Positions 63,294 through 64,000 of a stretch of 64,000 nucleotides of DNA are shown in pieces. Position numbers and translations under genes: made by a program. The DNA is from Flagellimonas aquimarina (lineage in GTDB: Bacteria > Bacteroidota > Bacteroidia > Flavobacteriales > Flavobacteriaceae), in contig NZ_QGEG01000002.1 of NCBI RefSeq assembly GCF_003149745.1, forward strand, positions 682,001 through 746,000. Direction: 5' to 3'. The notes under the pieces were generated by a model, which saw only the letters and a list, made by a program, of their open reading frames with translations, was not told the origin of the DNA and searched no databases. Position 1 is the first letter of the stretch, and the number at the start of each line of letters is the position of its first letter.

Positions 63294-64000
63294 AAAAGTA
63301 CTTTGGGCAGCTGCCCTTCTTGGTCTTTTGATTTGTGGCTTTATGGCCTATCAGATTTACAGCGCCATTTTTAGTCCAAACACTCAATTTAATAATGACG
63401 AAGCATTTGTCTATGTACGCTCAGATGCTACTTTTTCAGAGGTAAAAACGAATCTAGCCCCTCTGCTCAAGGATTTGGGAACATTTGAATCTGTTGCAGA
63501 ACGTAAGGGATATGTTAATAATGTCAAAGGTGGCAAATTCTCCATCCGAAAAGGGATGAATAACAATGAGATCATAAATTCCCTTCGCAGCAATAATATT
63601 CCCGTTAAGGTATCATTCAATAATCAAGAATCTTTAACTGCATTGGCAGGCAGGATATCTGAACAGATTGAAGCGGACAGCCTTTCACTTTTACAGGCTT
63701 TTAATGACGCCGAATTTCTTAGCGATTCCAAATTTGATGATGACTCAAAATTGGGAATGTATATTCCAAATACCTATGAGTTCTTTTGGAACACCAGCGC
63801 ACAAAACTTTAGGGATAGAATGTTGAAGGAATACCAGCGGTTCTGGAACGATGGTCGATTAGAAAAAGCTAAGAACCTTAATCTTTCACCTTCTCAAGTC
63901 ACTTCCTTGGCGGCTATTGTCCAAAAAGAGACCGTAAAAGCTGAAGAACGGCCTAGGGTGGCGGGTGTTTACCTAAATAGAATAAAAAAAGGGATATTAT
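63283..64000 (+). CDS. mltG: Endolytic murein transglycosylase MltG (3' end cut by window)
   Basis: From the ATG at 63283 the frame stays open to the right edge (239 codons). It has an N-terminal membrane anchor (residues 5-24, KVLWAAALLGLLICGFMAYQ) and the YceG/MltG domain: FVYVRSDATFSEVKTNL, then TYEFFWNTSA, and LAAIVQKETVKAEERPRVAG with the catalytic Glu216. The enzyme cuts new glycan strands in the inner-membrane leaflet and ends their growth. The C-terminal part lies outside. Start codon overlaps the GNAT stop. Confidence 0.93.
   Translation, partial: MYLKKVLWAAALLGLLICGFMAYQIYSAIFSPNTQFNNDEAFVYVRSDATFSEVKTNLAPLLKDLGTFESVAERKGYVNNVKGGKFSIRKGMNNNEIINSLRSNNIPVKVSFNNQESLTALAGRISEQIEADSLSLLQAFNDAEFLSDSKFDDDSKLGMYIPNTYEFFWNTSAQNFRDRMLKEYQRFWNDGRLEKAKNLNLSPSQVTSLAAIVQKETVKAEERPRVAGVYLNRIKKGIL

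Overview
The window looks like chromosomal DNA of a marine-type member of the Flavobacteriaceae (Bacteroidota). The signs are Bacteroidota-specific families (DUF4252, DUF4249, DUF4294, Oar-like and SusC-like TonB receptors), a type IX secretion sorting domain, lipoboxes of the L-x-x-C type, almost no Shine-Dalgarno sequences, and -7 boxes of the form TAnnTTTG. Genus cannot be fixed by reading; an Allomuricauda/Muricauda-like organism is a guess. No rRNA, tRNA, CRISPR array or phage was seen.

Layout. 1-4.2 kb: vitamin B12 uptake locus, with a B12 substrate-binding lipoprotein (cut by the left edge) divergent from a cobalamin riboswitch, a BtuB-type receptor and a second binding protein without a signal peptide. 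4.2-9.5 kb: an S41 peptidase, then a sigma/anti-sigma-like/DUF4252 stress module and an MscS channel. 9.6-15.5 kb: an accessory stretch with two tandem-duplicated lipoproteins, a large secreted lipase-like protein with a sorting tail, and a single gene bounded by two integron attC-like hairpins. 15.5-35.8 kb: mostly housekeeping (purB, sirtuin, trmH, GH13 amylase, DEAD-box helicase, rdgB, a SerB-SerA fusion, rlmH, nadC, priA, LytTR regulator). 36-37.1 kb: rpsF-rpsR-rplI. 37.2-50.7 kb: Oar-like receptor, hisS, Nudix, M42 peptidase, GntP permease, and a DUF4249/TonB receptor/DUF4249 cluster. 50.8-64 kb: monomeric isocitrate dehydrogenase, rplS, trmD, an outer-membrane receptor, long-form GAPDH, HtrA protease, dapF and the start of mltG.

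The strongest unusual signal is at 14584-15502. A secreted hypothetical gene sits between two hairpins whose outer 7-mers fit the integron core-site rules (RYYYAAC and GTTRRRY). The pairings cross over exactly as expected for a cassette inserted at a pre-existing site: the left inner core complements the right inner core, and the left outer core complements the right outer core. Removing 14631-15495 in silico restores one 54-nt hairpin with 9-bp perfectly paired ends. No integron integrase is in the window, so this would be a lone cassette in a bacterium not usually thought of as an integron carrier. Other points worth attention are a GC-rich leader with a five-codon upstream frame before the DEAD-box helicase, a candidate ECF-type promoter before the sigma gene, a sirtuin with no cysteines, a PilJ-type sensor with an H-box but no ATPase domain, and a hairpin-containing 0.6-kb gap at 53 kb.
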